This document shows, piece after piece, positions 17,346-26,326 of a DNA stretch of 64,000 nt. How positions within the stretch are numbered: the stretch's first letter is position 1; each line of letters begins with the position of its first letter. Location of the stretch: NCBI RefSeq assembly GCF_015351025.1, contig NZ_JADKRV010000003.1, forward strand, positions 1 to 64,000, written 5' to 3'. The stretch comes from Curtobacterium sp. VKM Ac-1376 (GTDB taxonomy: Bacteria; Actinomycetota; Actinomycetes; Actinomycetales; Microbacteriaceae). Under the pieces are notes generated by a model. The model was not told where the DNA came from. It worked only from the letters and a program-made list of their open reading frames with translations, and ran no database searches. A program made the position numbers and the translations under genes.

Positions 17346-18374
17346 GTGCCCGATGCGACCCAGCCCGCGAAGATCATCCTCGACTGCGATCCCGGCCACG
17401 ACGACGCCGTCGCCATGCTGCTCGCCCACGGCAACCCGGACATCGAGCTCCTGGCCGTGACCACCGTCGTCGGCAACCAGACGCTGCCGAAGGTCACCCG
17501 CAACGCCCTCGCGGTCGCCCGCATCGCCGGGATCACCGGGGTGCCGTTCGCCGCCGGTTCCGCCCGCCCGCTGCTGCGCCAGATCGAGGTCGCACCGGAC
17601 ATCCACGGCGAGAGCGGCCTGGACGGCCCGATGCTCCCCGAGCCGTCGTTCGAGCTCGACGAGCGCCACGCCGTCGACCTGATCATCGACACCGTCATGG
17701 CGCACGAGCCGGGCACCGTGACCCTCGTGCCGACCGGTGGTCTGACGAACATCGCCCTCGCCGCCCGCAAGGAGCCCCGCATCGTCGAACGCGTCAAGCA
17801 GGTCGTGCTCATGGGCGGCGGCGTGCACGTGGGCAACTGGAGCCCCGTCGCCGAGTTCAACATCGTCATCGACCCCGAGGCGGCGGCCATCGTGTTCGAG
17901 GCCGGCTGGGACGTCGTGATGGTCGGCCTCGACCTGACGCACCAGGCCCTCGCCACCCCGGAGGTCGCCGCGCGCATCGCCGCCGTCGGCACCGCTCCCG
18001 CCGCGTTCGTCGGGGAGCTGCTCGACTTCTTCGGCCAGACCTACAAGGACGCGCAGGGCTTCGACGCACCGCCGGTCCACGACCCCTGCGCCGTCGCGTA
18101 CGTCATCGACCCGACGATCGTCCGTGCCGTGAAGGTCCCGATCCACATCGAGACGCAGGGCACCCTGACCCTCGGCATGACCGTCGCCGACTTCCGCGCG
18201 CCCGCGCCGGAGGACTGCCGGACGAGCGCCGCGATGGAGCTCGACCACGGCCGGTTCTGGGACCTCGTCGTCGACGCCCTCGAGCGGATCGGCGAGACGG
18301 CGGACACCGGTTGGACCCCGCGCGCGGCAGCCGACGCCATCGAAGCCGGCATCACCACGACCCCGGAGATCTGA
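17346..18374 (+). CDS. Inosine-uridine-type nucleoside hydrolase
   Basis: A 342-residue enzyme that cleaves the N-glycosidic bond of nucleosides. The calcium and ribose-binding N-terminal motif is DCDPGHDDAVAML at about residue 13. 'VPTGGLTNIALA' and 'VLMGGGVHVGNWSPVAEFNI' follow, and the C-terminal HDPCAVAYVI supplies the last conserved Asp. The family releases free base and ribose, and the ribokinase two genes on would then phosphorylate the ribose. GTG is preceded by a purine-rich 'gaagtggag' about 11-19 bases upstream. Confidence 0.9.
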   Translation: MPDATQPAKIILDCDPGHDDAVAMLLAHGNPDIELLAVTTVVGNQTLPKVTRNALAVARIAGITGVPFAAGSARPLLRQIEVAPDIHGESGLDGPMLPEPSFELDERHAVDLIIDTVMAHEPGTVTLVPTGGLTNIALAARKEPRIVERVKQVVLMGGGVHVGNWSPVAEFNIVIDPEAAAIVFEAGWDVVMVGLDLTHQALATPEVAARIAAVGTAPAAFVGELLDFFGQTYKDAQGFDAPPVHDPCAVAYVIDPTIVRAVKVPIHIETQGTLTLGMTVADFRAPAPEDCRTSAAMELDHGRFWDLVVDALERIGETADTGWTPRAAADAIEAGITTTPEI

Positions 18375-18379
18375 ACACC

Positions 18380-19810
18380 ATGACCACCTCCTCGACGAAG
18401 AAGTCGATCGGCGCCCTCACCGCCGCACTCCTCGCCGCGTGCATCGCGTTCCAGCTGAACGCGAGCATGCTCAGCCCCGCGCTCGTCACGATGGCGCGCG
18501 AGCTCAACACCGACGACGCCACCATCGGGCTCTCGCAGACCCTGTACTTCACCCTCGCGGCCCTGTTCTCGCTGTTCCTGCCGCGACTGTCCGACATCGT
18601 CGGCCGCAAGCGCGTGCTGATCGGCATGCTCGCCGTGATGCTCGTCGGCAGCATCGTCGCCGCGCTCGCGGTGAACGTGCCGATGCTGTTCGCCGGTCGC
18701 ATCATCCAGGGCGTCACCGGTCCGGTCGTCCCCATCTGCCTGCTCGTCCTGCGCAACGAGATCAGCGACCCGAAGCGCTACGGCGCCGCCCTCGGCCTGC
18801 TCACCGCGGTGAACGGCGGCATCGCGGGCGTCGATGCCCTGGCCGGCGGGTGGATCGCGACGAACTTCGGGTTCCGCGGGATCTTCTGGGTCATCGCCGT
18901 CGTCACCGTCCTCGCCCTGTTCCTGGTCGCCGTCTGGGGTGTCGAGTCGAAGCCCTCCGCCGGTACCCGGATGGACTGGATCGGCGTCGTCCCGCTCGTG
19001 GTCTCCGTCGGTGCCCTGCTCACGGCCTTCAACGAGGCCGGCAAGCTCGGCGCCGCGAACCCGGCCCTGGTGATCGGCGGCATCGTGGTCGCCCTTGCCG
19101 CGTTCGCCGTCTTCTGGGCCGTCGAGTCCCGCGTCCGCGAACCCCTGGTCGAGACGCGGTTCCTGAAGCGCCGTGCGACCTGGGCGCTCCTGACTACGAC
19201 GTTCCTCACGATGACCGGCGTCTTCGCCGTGGTCAACGGCCTGGTCACCTCGCTCGCGCAGAACGGCGACGCCGGCTTCGGCATGGAACCCGACCTCGCG
19301 TCGCTCGTGTTCCTGACCCCGTACGCGCTGGTCGGCTGGATCGTCGGACCCTTCGCCGGGCGCCTCGCCCCGACCATCGGGTACCGCGCCGTCCTGCGCG
19401 TCGGCCTGATCGGCAGCATCGTTGCGACCGTCCTGATGGCGCTCGTCGGGGTGCACTCGCTGCCCGTGCTGGTCACCGCGACGGTGCTGATCGGCATCAC
19501 GTACGCCGGCATCGCGAACATCATCCTGAACGGCCTCGGCATCGTGCTCTCGCCGGAGTCGAACCCCGGGTTCCTGCCCGGGCTGAACGCCGGAGCGTTC
19601 AACCTCGGTGCCGGGGTCAGCTTCGCCGTCCTGCCGGCGCTGCAGATCGCCCTCGGGGTCGGCGGGTCCGCGGGCACCGCCGGCTACTCCGGTGGCATGC
19701 TGCTCGGGGCCGCGATCACGACCGTCGCGCTCGCGATCTCGTTCCTCATCCCCCGACCTGAGGGCGCCGAGACCACGTCCGTCGCCCCGCAGAAGGAGAC
19801 CTTCCGTTGA
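18380..19810 (+). CDS. MFS transporter, probable nucleoside or ribose carrier
   Basis: A 476-residue MFS protein with 13-14 predicted spans: 'SDIVGRKRVLIGMLAVMLVG' is motif A, and 'AGRIIQGVTGPVVPICLLVL' is TM4-like. It lies 5 bases after the hydrolase and overlaps the ribokinase by four bases, so it sits inside the nucleoside operon. Uptake of nucleosides is therefore the most likely role. By sequence alone it resembles DHA2-type drug carriers, so the substrate call depends on context. Confidence 0.8.
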   Translation: MTTSSTKKSIGALTAALLAACIAFQLNASMLSPALVTMARELNTDDATIGLSQTLYFTLAALFSLFLPRLSDIVGRKRVLIGMLAVMLVGSIVAALAVNVPMLFAGRIIQGVTGPVVPICLLVLRNEISDPKRYGAALGLLTAVNGGIAGVDALAGGWIATNFGFRGIFWVIAVVTVLALFLVAVWGVESKPSAGTRMDWIGVVPLVVSVGALLTAFNEAGKLGAANPALVIGGIVVALAAFAVFWAVESRVREPLVETRFLKRRATWALLTTTFLTMTGVFAVVNGLVTSLAQNGDAGFGMEPDLASLVFLTPYALVGWIVGPFAGRLAPTIGYRAVLRVGLIGSIVATVLMALVGVHSLPVLVTATVLIGITYAGIANIILNGLGIVLSPESNPGFLPGLNAGAFNLGAGVSFAVLPALQIALGVGGSAGTAGYSGGMLLGAAITTVALAISFLIPRPEGAETTSVAPQKETFR

Positions 19811-20688
19811 CCGAGAGCATCGTCGTCGTCGGGTCGCTGAACGCGGACCTGGTGGTCCGCACCGAGCGCTTCCCCCAGCCCGGTGAGACCTTGCACGGGT
19901 CCGACCTGGCGATCCTGCCCGGCGGCAAGTCCGCCAACCAGGCGGTGGCTGCCGGGAGGCTCGGGGGCACGGTCCGCATGATCGGTGCGGTCGGCGACGA
20001 CGGGAACGGTGCGCTGCTCCGCGACTCCGTCGCGGCTGCGGGTGTCGACACGACACACGTCGCCGTCCGGGAGGGCGTGGCCACCGGCACCGCCGTCATC
20101 ACGGTCGACGCCGCCGGGGAGAACACCATCGTGATCTCCGCCGGGGCGAACGGCACGCTGACGCCGGACGATGTGCCGACCGACGCCTTCGCCGGCGCCG
20201 CGGTGCTGGGCCTCTGCCTGGAGGTCTCGATCGACGTCGTCCTCGCCGCCGCCCGTGCCGCGCACGCCGCCGGGGTCACGGTGCTCACGAACCTGTCGCC
20301 GTTCGGTGCCGTGCCCGCCGAGCTCCTCGAACTGACCGACGTGCTGCTGGTGAACGAGCACGAGGCCGCGGCGCTCGGTGACCACGGCGTCGCACGGTCG
20401 ATCGTCACCCGTGGCGGTGCCGGCTGCGTCGTGCACGACGGGGATGCCGAGCCGGTGTCGATCGACGCCGTGCGGGTCGAGCCGGTGGACACCACGGGCT
20501 GCGGCGACGCCTTCATGGGTGCGGTCTCGCTGCGTCTGGCCGCGGGGGACACCCTCGTCGACGCCGCTCGGTTCGCGGTGGGGGTCGGGGCGTACGCCGC
20601 GACCAGGCCGGGCGCACAGGCCTCGTACCCGACCACCGCCGAGTTGGAGGCGTTCCTGCGGGCGGAGGACGGGCCTCCAGGCAGCTAG
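19807..20688 (+). CDS. Ribokinase (PfkB family)
   Basis: A 293-residue sugar kinase. PfkB signature 1 is '[16 protein letters not shown]' near residue 38 and signature 2 is [12 protein letters not shown] with the catalytic Asp near residue 230. '[14 protein letters not shown]' is the ribokinase-specific strand. It starts with a rare TTG inside a TTGA overlap with the transporter stop. It phosphorylates ribose to ribose-5-phosphate, completing nucleoside salvage after the hydrolase. Confidence 0.9.
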   Translation: MTESIVVVGSLNADLVVRTERFPQPGETLHGSDLAILPGGKSANQAVAAGRLGGTVRMIGAVGDDGNGALLRDSVAAAGVDTTHVAVREGVATGTAVITVDAAGENTIVISAGANGTLTPDDVPTDAFAGAAVLGLCLEVSIDVVLAAARAAHAAGVTVLTNLSPFGAVPAELLELTDVLLVNEHEAAALGDHGVARSIVTRGGAGCVVHDGDAEPVSIDAVRVEPVDTTGCGDAFMGAVSLRLAAGDTLVDAARFAVGVGAYAATRPGAQASYPTTAELEAFLRAEDGPPGS

Positions 20689-20691
20689 CGT
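20686..20691 (+). promoter_or_regulatory. -10 hexamer of a leaderless promoter
   Basis: TAGCGT overlaps the ribokinase stop codon (tag) and lies 7 bases before the ATG at 20699. There is no RBS. Confidence 0.45.
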
Positions 20692-20698
20692 TGTCCCC

Positions 20699-21634
20699 AT
20701 GCGCGTGGGAGTCCTCGACATCGGGTCCAACACCGGCCACCTGCTCGTGGTGGACGCCCACGGCGGCGCCGCGCCGCTGCCGGCGTCCTCGTTCAAGCAG
20801 CCGCTGCGGCTGGCCGAGCACCTGGACGCCTCGGGCGCGGTGACGCAGCAGGGGATCGACGCCCTGACCACCTTCGTCGCCGACGCCGTCCGCGTCGCCG
20901 AGGAGCGCGGCTGCGAGGACATGCTCGCGTTCGCCACCTCGGCGGTGCGCGACGCCGGCAACTCCGAGGCCGTGCTCGCCCACGTCGAGGCCTCCACCGG
21001 GGTCGAACTGGCCGTCCTGTCCGGCTCCGACGAGGCCCGGTTGACGTTCCTGGCCGTGCGCCGGTGGTTCGGCTGGTCCGCCGGTCGCCTGGCGGTCTTC
21101 GACATCGGCGGTGGCTCGCTCGAGATCGCCGGCGGTGCCGACGAGGCACCGGACGTCGCGTGGTCGATGCCGATCGGCGCCGCACGCCTCGCGCGCTCGT
21201 ACTTCTCCGCAGGCACCCCGACCGAGGACGACGTCCGCCGCATCCGGCACGAGATCCGCGTCGAGATCGCCCGGGACGCCGGACGGCTGCTCCGCTCGGG
21301 CCGCCCGGACCGGGCCGTGGCGACGTCGAAGACGTTCCGGTCGATCGCCCGGATCTGCGGTGCCGCGCCGTCCGCAGCCGGACCGCTCGTGCCCCGTGCC
21401 CTCGACGGCGACGTGCTGCGGCAGCGCCTGCCGGAGCTGCTCACGATGTCGGTCGAGGAACTCGCGGCGCTGCCGGGCGTCTCGGCGAGCCGCGCACACC
21501 AGGTGGTGCCCGGGGCGCTCGTCGCAGAGGCGTGCCTGGACATCTTCGACCTGCCGGCGCTCGAGATCTGCCCGTGGGCGCTGCGCGAGGGCGTCATCCT
21601 CGAGCGGCTCGACCAGTTGTCGGTCTTGGTCTGA
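20699..21634 (+). CDS. Ppx/GppA exopolyphosphatase-guanosine pentaphosphate phosphatase
   Basis: A 311-residue ASKHA-fold phosphatase. The phosphate-1 loop is '[17 protein letters not shown]' at residues 3-19, '[16 protein letters not shown]' follows, and the phosphate-2 loop is '[15 protein letters not shown]' near residue 138. At 311 residues it is the short actinobacterial two-domain form, without the C-terminal HD-like domain of E. coli Ppx. It hydrolyses polyphosphate and/or pppGpp, linking it to starvation signalling. It is the last gene before the thiopeptide operon. Confidence 0.9.
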   Translation: MRVGVLDIGSNTGHLLVVDAHGGAAPLPASSFKQPLRLAEHLDASGAVTQQGIDALTTFVADAVRVAEERGCEDMLAFATSAVRDAGNSEAVLAHVEASTGVELAVLSGSDEARLTFLAVRRWFGWSAGRLAVFDIGGGSLEIAGGADEAPDVAWSMPIGAARLARSYFSAGTPTEDDVRRIRHEIRVEIARDAGRLLRSGRPDRAVATSKTFRSIARICGAAPSAAGPLVPRALDGDVLRQRLPELLTMSVEELAALPGVSASRAHQVVPGALVAEACLDIFDLPALEICPWALREGVILERLDQLSVLV

Positions 21635-21729
21635 CACGACGCAGCGCCGAACCCCGACGCTGGCAGCGCAGCGGAGCCGCCTCGTCGTGACCGAGAACCC
21701 GATGCCGTTCCCAGACCTCGAGCCCCTGG

Positions 21730-21758
21730 TTGACGCCGAGTAACAACGGCAATATGTT
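21730..21758 (+). promoter_or_regulatory. Predicted promoter of the thiopeptide operon
   Basis: TTGACG (21730-21735) is followed after exactly 17 bases by TATGTT (21753-21758), the best sigma-70-like promoter I see in the window. A start near 21765 gives a leader of about 43 bases before the first precursor gene, whose aagggga RBS ends 7 bases before the ATG. No operator-like palindrome is obvious. Confidence 0.65.
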
Positions 21759-21807
21759 AACGGCTAGGGACCGGATTCGCTGGTTCCGTGGCTAAGGGGA
21801 TTCCATC

Positions 21808-21984
21808 ATGGAGCGAAACTCGATCATCGATCTGCCCGATCTCGACTTCAGTGGTCTCGAGGTTCTGTCGGTCCGCGAAGCGGTCGCCGTTCCGGAGACC
21901 GGGGCGACGAGCGGGAGCAGCAGCTGCACCTCGACGTCCTGCTGTGGCAGCAGCTCGTGCTGCTCGTCGGGGTCCTGCGGCTGA
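21808..21984 (+). CDS. Thiopeptide precursor peptide 1
   Basis: A 58-residue peptide. The acidic leader (about residues 1-33) contains 'DLPDLDFSGLEVLSVREAVA' and ends VPETGA. The closest pattern I recall is the lactazole leader (SLRDTVALPENGA before the core). The predicted core, Ser35-Gly58, has 20 of 24 residues as Ser, Thr or Cys, with Cys at 40, 45, 46, 51, 52 and 57 and Gly at the other four positions. It has a strong RBS and lies just after the operon promoter. It was found by reading the sequence because it is short. The core is nearly identical to that of precursor 2 at 35086, differing at one residue (Ser54 here, Ala there). The leader cleavage point (before Thr34 or Ser35) is uncertain. 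Confidence 0.9.
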   Translation: MERNSIIDLPDLDFSGLEVLSVREAVAVPETGATSGSSSCTSTSCCGSSSCCSSGSCG

Positions 21985-21992
21985 TCCGACGT

Positions 21993-22022
21993 GCGGGGCT
22001 GTCAGACGTGTGGGAGCCCCGC
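21993..22022 (+). terminator. Hairpin between precursor 1 and the exporter genes (attenuator candidate)
   Basis: GCGGGGCT (21993-22000) pairs perfectly with AGCCCCGC (22015-22022) across a 14-base loop, 8 bases after the precursor stop. An intrinsic partial terminator or RNA-stability element here would give much more precursor than enzyme mRNA, a common design in RiPP operons. There is no T-run. Confidence 0.5.
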
Positions 22023-22067
22023 CCTGATCCGATCACCGACGATCAAGCAACCAGACGGGACCCACCC

Positions 22068-22973
22068 ATGGCCGCCATAACAGCCGACGGGCTGACCAAG
22101 AGCTACCGCGGAGTCACCGTGCTCAGCGATGTCGACGTCGTCATCGAAGACGGCAGCGTCGCTGCCTTCCTCGGGCCGAACGGCGCCGGCAAGACCACGC
22201 TCGTCGAGATCCTTGAGGGGCATCGCGGTCGGGACTCCGGCAGCCTCTCGGTCCTCGGCTACGACCCCGGGCACGTCGTGGACTTTCGTCGCCTCAGGAC
22301 CATCATCGGTGTCGTCATGCAGCAGACGCTCCTCGAGCCCGCGCTGACGCCCCGCGACCTCCTCCTCCGACAGGCCAGCTACTACGCGGACCCCGTGCCG
22401 CTCATCGAATCGGTGAGCCGGTTCGGCCTCGACGAGTTCGCCCGCAAGCCGGTCCGCTCGCTGTCCGGCGGCATGCGTCGTCGTCTCGACCTCGCGCTGG
22501 CGTTCGTCGGTCGTCCCCGGATCCTGTTCCTCGACGAGCCGTCGACCGGCCTGGATCCGATCTCCCGACACGCGATCCGCGAGGTCATCGCCGCGTCGAA
22601 CCGTGCGGGCGTGACGGTGGTGCTCACCTCGCACGACCTCGACGAGGTCCAGCAGCTTGCCGACGCAGTGCACATCCTCAGCGACGGTCGCTTCGCCGCG
22701 AGCGGCAGTCCGCGCGACATCGTGAAGCTCTCGGCAGCCCCTGGACGGGTCGAGTTCGACCTCCCCATCGGCGAACACGACTTGCTCCCCGCCGGCGCCG
22801 TCCGCGTCGGCGAACGTCTCCGGTACTCCACACCGTCGCACGGCGAACTCCTCGAACAGCTGCGATCGTGGGAAGCGTCGACGGGGCACAACCTCGGTGA
22901 CCTGACGATCGCCGCACCCACCCTCGACGACGCGTACGTCAAGCTCGTCGGCGAACCGGAGGTCTCCGCGTGA
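22068..22973 (+). CDS. ABC transporter ATP-binding protein of the thiopeptide cluster
   Basis: A 301-residue ABC ATPase: Walker A GPNGAGKTT near residue 37, the signature LSGGMRRRLDLALAF, Walker B ILFLDEPSTGLD and the H-loop 'VVLTSHDLDEVQQLAD'. The C-terminal ~80 residues form the extra domain typical of drug/antibiotic exporters of the DrrA/CcmA type. ATG at 22068 has a gacggga RBS, whereas the frame is open further upstream across the precursor gene. It pairs with the permease through a GTGA overlap. It is the likely export and self-protection system for the product. Confidence 0.9.
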   Translation: MAAITADGLTKSYRGVTVLSDVDVVIEDGSVAAFLGPNGAGKTTLVEILEGHRGRDSGSLSVLGYDPGHVVDFRRLRTIIGVVMQQTLLEPALTPRDLLLRQASYYADPVPLIESVSRFGLDEFARKPVRSLSGGMRRRLDLALAFVGRPRILFLDEPSTGLDPISRHAIREVIAASNRAGVTVVLTSHDLDEVQQLADAVHILSDGRFAASGSPRDIVKLSAAPGRVEFDLPIGEHDLLPAGAVRVGERLRYSTPSHGELLEQLRSWEASTGHNLGDLTIAAPTLDDAYVKLVGEPEVSA

Positions 22974-23809
22974 CGATCGACTCGGCGGCTGTACAGCGGC
23001 ACAACTTCACCAAGAGTTTTCTCTTGCACACGCGGTCAGAATTCGTCGACTTCTGGTTGTCGATCATTTCTCTTGCATTCATCGTGCTCATGCCCGTGAT
23101 GTTCTACGTCGTGTTCGGTGTTGCCTTCCTCAGCGCTGCGGACAGCATTCGATCCGTGAACGGCGCGCAGATCCGACAGGCGAACCTCAGTTACGCGGGG
23201 GTCCTCACCTTCGCCTTGATGTCGGTCACCTTCGCCAACGTCGCGATCGGTCTGGCGATCCGTCGCGAACACGGACTGTTCCGTCGGTTCCGGACGACAC
23301 CGGTCCCGCCCTGGGCCGTCATGGGGGCGTTCCTCGTGAACATCTTCGTCACGCTCGTGATCGTGCTCTCCGTGGTGTCCGCGATCGGCTTCCTCGGTCT
23401 CAAGGTCACCATGGATCCCGACCGGGTCGTGCCGCTCGTCGTGACGGCAGTGCTCGGGTTCATCGCACTCGCTCCCATCGGTGTGGCGCTCTCGCTGCTC
23501 CCGCCGAACGCCGATGCCGCCGTCCCGATCGTCAACGGCATCTTCTTCCCGCTCGCGTTCCTGTCCGGGGCGTTCATCACCGTGCCGCTCGGACCGGTCG
23601 TCGACGCGATCACGCCCTACCTCCCCGGGGCGCCGGTCTTCCACTTGTTCGCCGCCGTTTTCTCCGAGGGTGCGTTCGTCTGGGAAGCACAACAGGTGCT
23701 GATCCTCCTCGGCTGGGCCGTGGTCGGGATGGTGCTGTCCGCCGTCTTCTTCCGATGGGCGTCCGAGCGCGAGCCGCGAGGCTTCACACGCAGGAAGTCA
23801 GCCGAGTAA
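22970..23809 (+). CDS. ABC-2 type permease of the thiopeptide cluster
   Basis: A 279-residue membrane protein with six hydrophobic spans, beginning after the amphipathic start 'FLLHTRSEFVDFWLSIISLA'. The loop 'GLAIRREHGLFRRFRTTPVP' between spans 2 and 3 is the coupling-helix signature of DrrB-like ABC-2 permeases. Base composition of its first ~120 bases is lower in GC than its neighbours. It ends three bases before the dehydratase gene. With the ATPase it probably exports the mature peptide. No dedicated resistance gene (L11 variant or 23S methylase) is visible, so this pair may carry immunity. Confidence 0.85.
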   Translation: MTIDSAAVQRHNFTKSFLLHTRSEFVDFWLSIISLAFIVLMPVMFYVVFGVAFLSAADSIRSVNGAQIRQANLSYAGVLTFALMSVTFANVAIGLAIRREHGLFRRFRTTPVPPWAVMGAFLVNIFVTLVIVLSVVSAIGFLGLKVTMDPDRVVPLVVTAVLGFIALAPIGVALSLLPPNADAAVPIVNGIFFPLAFLSGAFITVPLGPVVDAITPYLPGAPVFHLFAAVFSEGAFVWEAQQVLILLGWAVVGMVLSAVFFRWASEREPRGFTRRKSAE

Positions 23810-23812
23810 GCC

Positions 23813-26326
23813 ATGCTCTCAGAGGGACAGACGGTGCGGGTCGATCTCGCACCGCGGTGGATGGTGCGCGAAAACACCTATCGGTACCGAACACTTCGGC
23901 ATGACGGGGGCGCGGAACTCGACCGCCTGCTCGCCGGGATCCACGACGGAACCGTCCGTCGCTCGACGATGCGCGACGCGACGGTCAACGAACTCGAAGC
24001 GCTCATCCCGCGACTCGACGGGGTGAGCCGACGACAGGCACTCGCAGCGAAGCGTGCCGTCCACAACGCAGCGAGGACGTTCCCCCCGCTCGGCCCGGAA
24101 CTGTGCGCTGTGGCGCCGCTCACCGTCGCGTGGTCGAATCACACGCAACGACTGGCAGCGGTAGCGCACGCGGTGGACGAGCTCGAGGGCCGCGACCTGG
24201 TGTCCGAGCGCGCGGTCCTCTCGGCGTGGGCCGGCGACGATCGAGTCCAGCAGAGCGTCGCGATGACCAGCACCGTGCTTCTCCACGCCCTGCGTGGGAG
24301 TGCTCGCGGAGGTCACCCGGACAAGCGAGGGCGGAAGTCCGAACCGGCGCTGGTCCAGTACTTCTCGCGATCGACGCTCCGAGTGAGTCCGTTCTCGCGC
24401 TACACGGCGGTCGACGTCCGCGTCCTCGGTGACCGACCCTCCGCCGACGATCCCAGGCTCCGCAGTACCGTCGCCGTGAAGCGGCTGCTGACGCGGCACG
24501 CGGTGCGTCGAGCGATGTCCGACCCGGCCAACGTCGACCACGTCGTCTGGAGCGCTCCACCGGGTGCTGAACTGGTGGGCGACGCGCTGGTGTTCCGCCG
24601 CCGCCGCTGGGTCGCGCCTGGGCCGGGTGCTCGCCTCGACGCGTTCCGCGAGGTCGACGTCTCGTGGCCGGTACCCGAAGCCTGGCGGTCGGCCGTCGCT
24701 GCACTCCTGGTGGCTCGACCAGCTTCCCTGCGTGACCTGGCCGCCGGGATCACGAGTGAGGCCACCCACCGTTTCGACGCCGTGCACGCCGGCCTCGTGC
24801 AGTTCGCCTCCCGAGGGCTCCTCGTGCCGGTCGCACCGGTCTCGGAGCAGCACCCGGACTTCGAGGTCGCACTGCTCGACGCGCTGCGGGCCTGGCCAGG
24901 CGACAGCGCGCAGGACCTCGTCGCGGCATTGCAGTCGACACATCATCTGACTGCGGGGTTCGGGGAGCTCGGGGGAGCCGAACGGACAGCGCGCCTCGAC
25001 ACCCTCGAGCACGTCTGGTCAGCTGCGGTCGGTGCTGCGGTCACGGCACCGATCGTCGAGGACTCGTACGTCAGCACGTCGGCGTCGGTCCCGTCTCCGG
25101 TCGGGTGGCGTGCGCCAATCCGCGCCCTCGCCCCGTTGCTCACCGCGCTCGATGACCAGCGCCTGTTGTCGACGGCGCTCGAGGCCACCTTCGTCGCCGA
25201 GTTCGGCGTCGGTGGTGTCTGCACCGACATCAGGCGCTTCGCGACGAAGACCGCTGGAGCATTCCCGCTGGCGCAACGGCTCCTGTCCGGTGACGTCGAC
25301 AGTGCTCCCTCGCCTGCGGCCCGACGGCTGCTCGACGCGAGAGCGATGGCCGTCCAACACCTGAACGAGCTGTCACGGGTCGATGCGACCGAGGTCGCGG
25401 TCGAGCAGGCGGTCCTCGACACGTTGGCGAGCACCCTCCCGGACGCGGAACTCGCGCGCCGCCGCACCGTGGCGGTGTTCGGCCAGGTCGCGGACGACCG
25501 CTTCGTGGTCAACCACCTCTACGGCGGGCGACTGCGGTACTTCAGCCGGTACCTGCGCCACCTCAACCCCGAGCACACCGAGGCACTCAGGGGTCACCTC
25601 CGCTCCCAGACCGACGGGGCGCTCACGGTGCAGCTGCGCCCCACCCTCGGGTTCAACGCCAACCTCTCGCCGTTGCTCACCGACACTGAACTCGTCCTCG
25701 ATGACGACGTGCCCCACTCCCCGGACACGCGACGCATCGACGACCTCGCGATCGTGCACGGGCCGCTGGGGCTCGCCGTGATCGAGCGCGTGTCGGGGCG
25801 CCCGGTCGAGATGGTCTACACCGGGTTCCTCGTGCCGCACGCGCTCCCGGCGACGGAGATGCTGCTCGCGATGATCGCGGAGGCTCCCTTCTACGGCTTT
25901 GGTGACGTCAGCATGGACCTGCACCGTCGCGGGCCGACCGCTCGGGCTCCTCGGATCGTCCACGAGGACCTCGTGCTGTTCCGCCGCCGGTGGGCAATCG
26001 ACCCGACCCCACTCCCCAAGGGCGCGAACGAGTCGTCTGCCGAGCACTTCCGGCGACTCGATGCCGACAGGCGGGCCGCGCGGATGCCGTCACAGGTGTT
26101 CCTCCGCGCACTCCGCGGTGGCCACGCCACGCCGATGGAGCGGGCCATGAGTCCCAAGCCGCAGCACCACGACTTCCTCAGCAGGCTCCACGCCTCGACC
26201 ATCCGGCGTCGCCTCGCGGACCTCGGACCGATGGTGATGGCAGAGGAACTCCTGCCCGAACCGACGGCGGGCGCTGCTGCATCCGAGACCTTCTTCGAAG
26301 CCACGATCACCGGGGACCGACCATGA
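23813..26326 (+). CDS. Lantibiotic dehydratase-like protein, tRNA-Glu-dependent glutamylation (TbtB/LazB type)
   Basis: An 837-residue protein matching the N-terminal (glutamylation) part of class I LanB enzymes. The hallmark 'VQYFSRSTLRVSPFSRYTAV' lies at about 181-200. The opening 'LAPRWMVRENTYR' and the large helical middle fit the family. The elimination domain is absent and is supplied by the protein at 31988, the split arrangement of thiopeptide systems. In that family Ser/Thr side chains of the core are esterified with Glu from glutamyl-tRNA. It overlaps the following gene by four bases. Substrate choice here is inferred. Confidence 0.85.
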   Translation: MLSEGQTVRVDLAPRWMVRENTYRYRTLRHDGGAELDRLLAGIHDGTVRRSTMRDATVNELEALIPRLDGVSRRQALAAKRAVHNAARTFPPLGPELCAVAPLTVAWSNHTQRLAAVAHAVDELEGRDLVSERAVLSAWAGDDRVQQSVAMTSTVLLHALRGSARGGHPDKRGRKSEPALVQYFSRSTLRVSPFSRYTAVDVRVLGDRPSADDPRLRSTVAVKRLLTRHAVRRAMSDPANVDHVVWSAPPGAELVGDALVFRRRRWVAPGPGARLDAFREVDVSWPVPEAWRSAVAALLVARPASLRDLAAGITSEATHRFDAVHAGLVQFASRGLLVPVAPVSEQHPDFEVALLDALRAWPGDSAQDLVAALQSTHHLTAGFGELGGAERTARLDTLEHVWSAAVGAAVTAPIVEDSYVSTSASVPSPVGWRAPIRALAPLLTALDDQRLLSTALEATFVAEFGVGGVCTDIRRFATKTAGAFPLAQRLLSGDVDSAPSPAARRLLDARAMAVQHLNELSRVDATEVAVEQAVLDTLASTLPDAELARRRTVAVFGQVADDRFVVNHLYGGRLRYFSRYLRHLNPEHTEALRGHLRSQTDGALTVQLRPTLGFNANLSPLLTDTELVLDDDVPHSPDTRRIDDLAIVHGPLGLAVIERVSGRPVEMVYTGFLVPHALPATEMLLAMIAEAPFYGFGDVSMDLHRRGPTARAPRIVHEDLVLFRRRWAIDPTPLPKGANESSAEHFRRLDADRRAARMPSQVFLRALRGGHATPMERAMSPKPQHHDFLSRLHASTIRRRLADLGPMVMAEELLPEPTAGAAASETFFEATITGDRP

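Noticed and set aside
21957..22068. Upstream extension of the ABC ATPase to GTG 21957
   Set aside because: It would overlap the precursor peptide gene and the following hairpin. ATG 22068 has a good RBS and places the ABC domain correctly.
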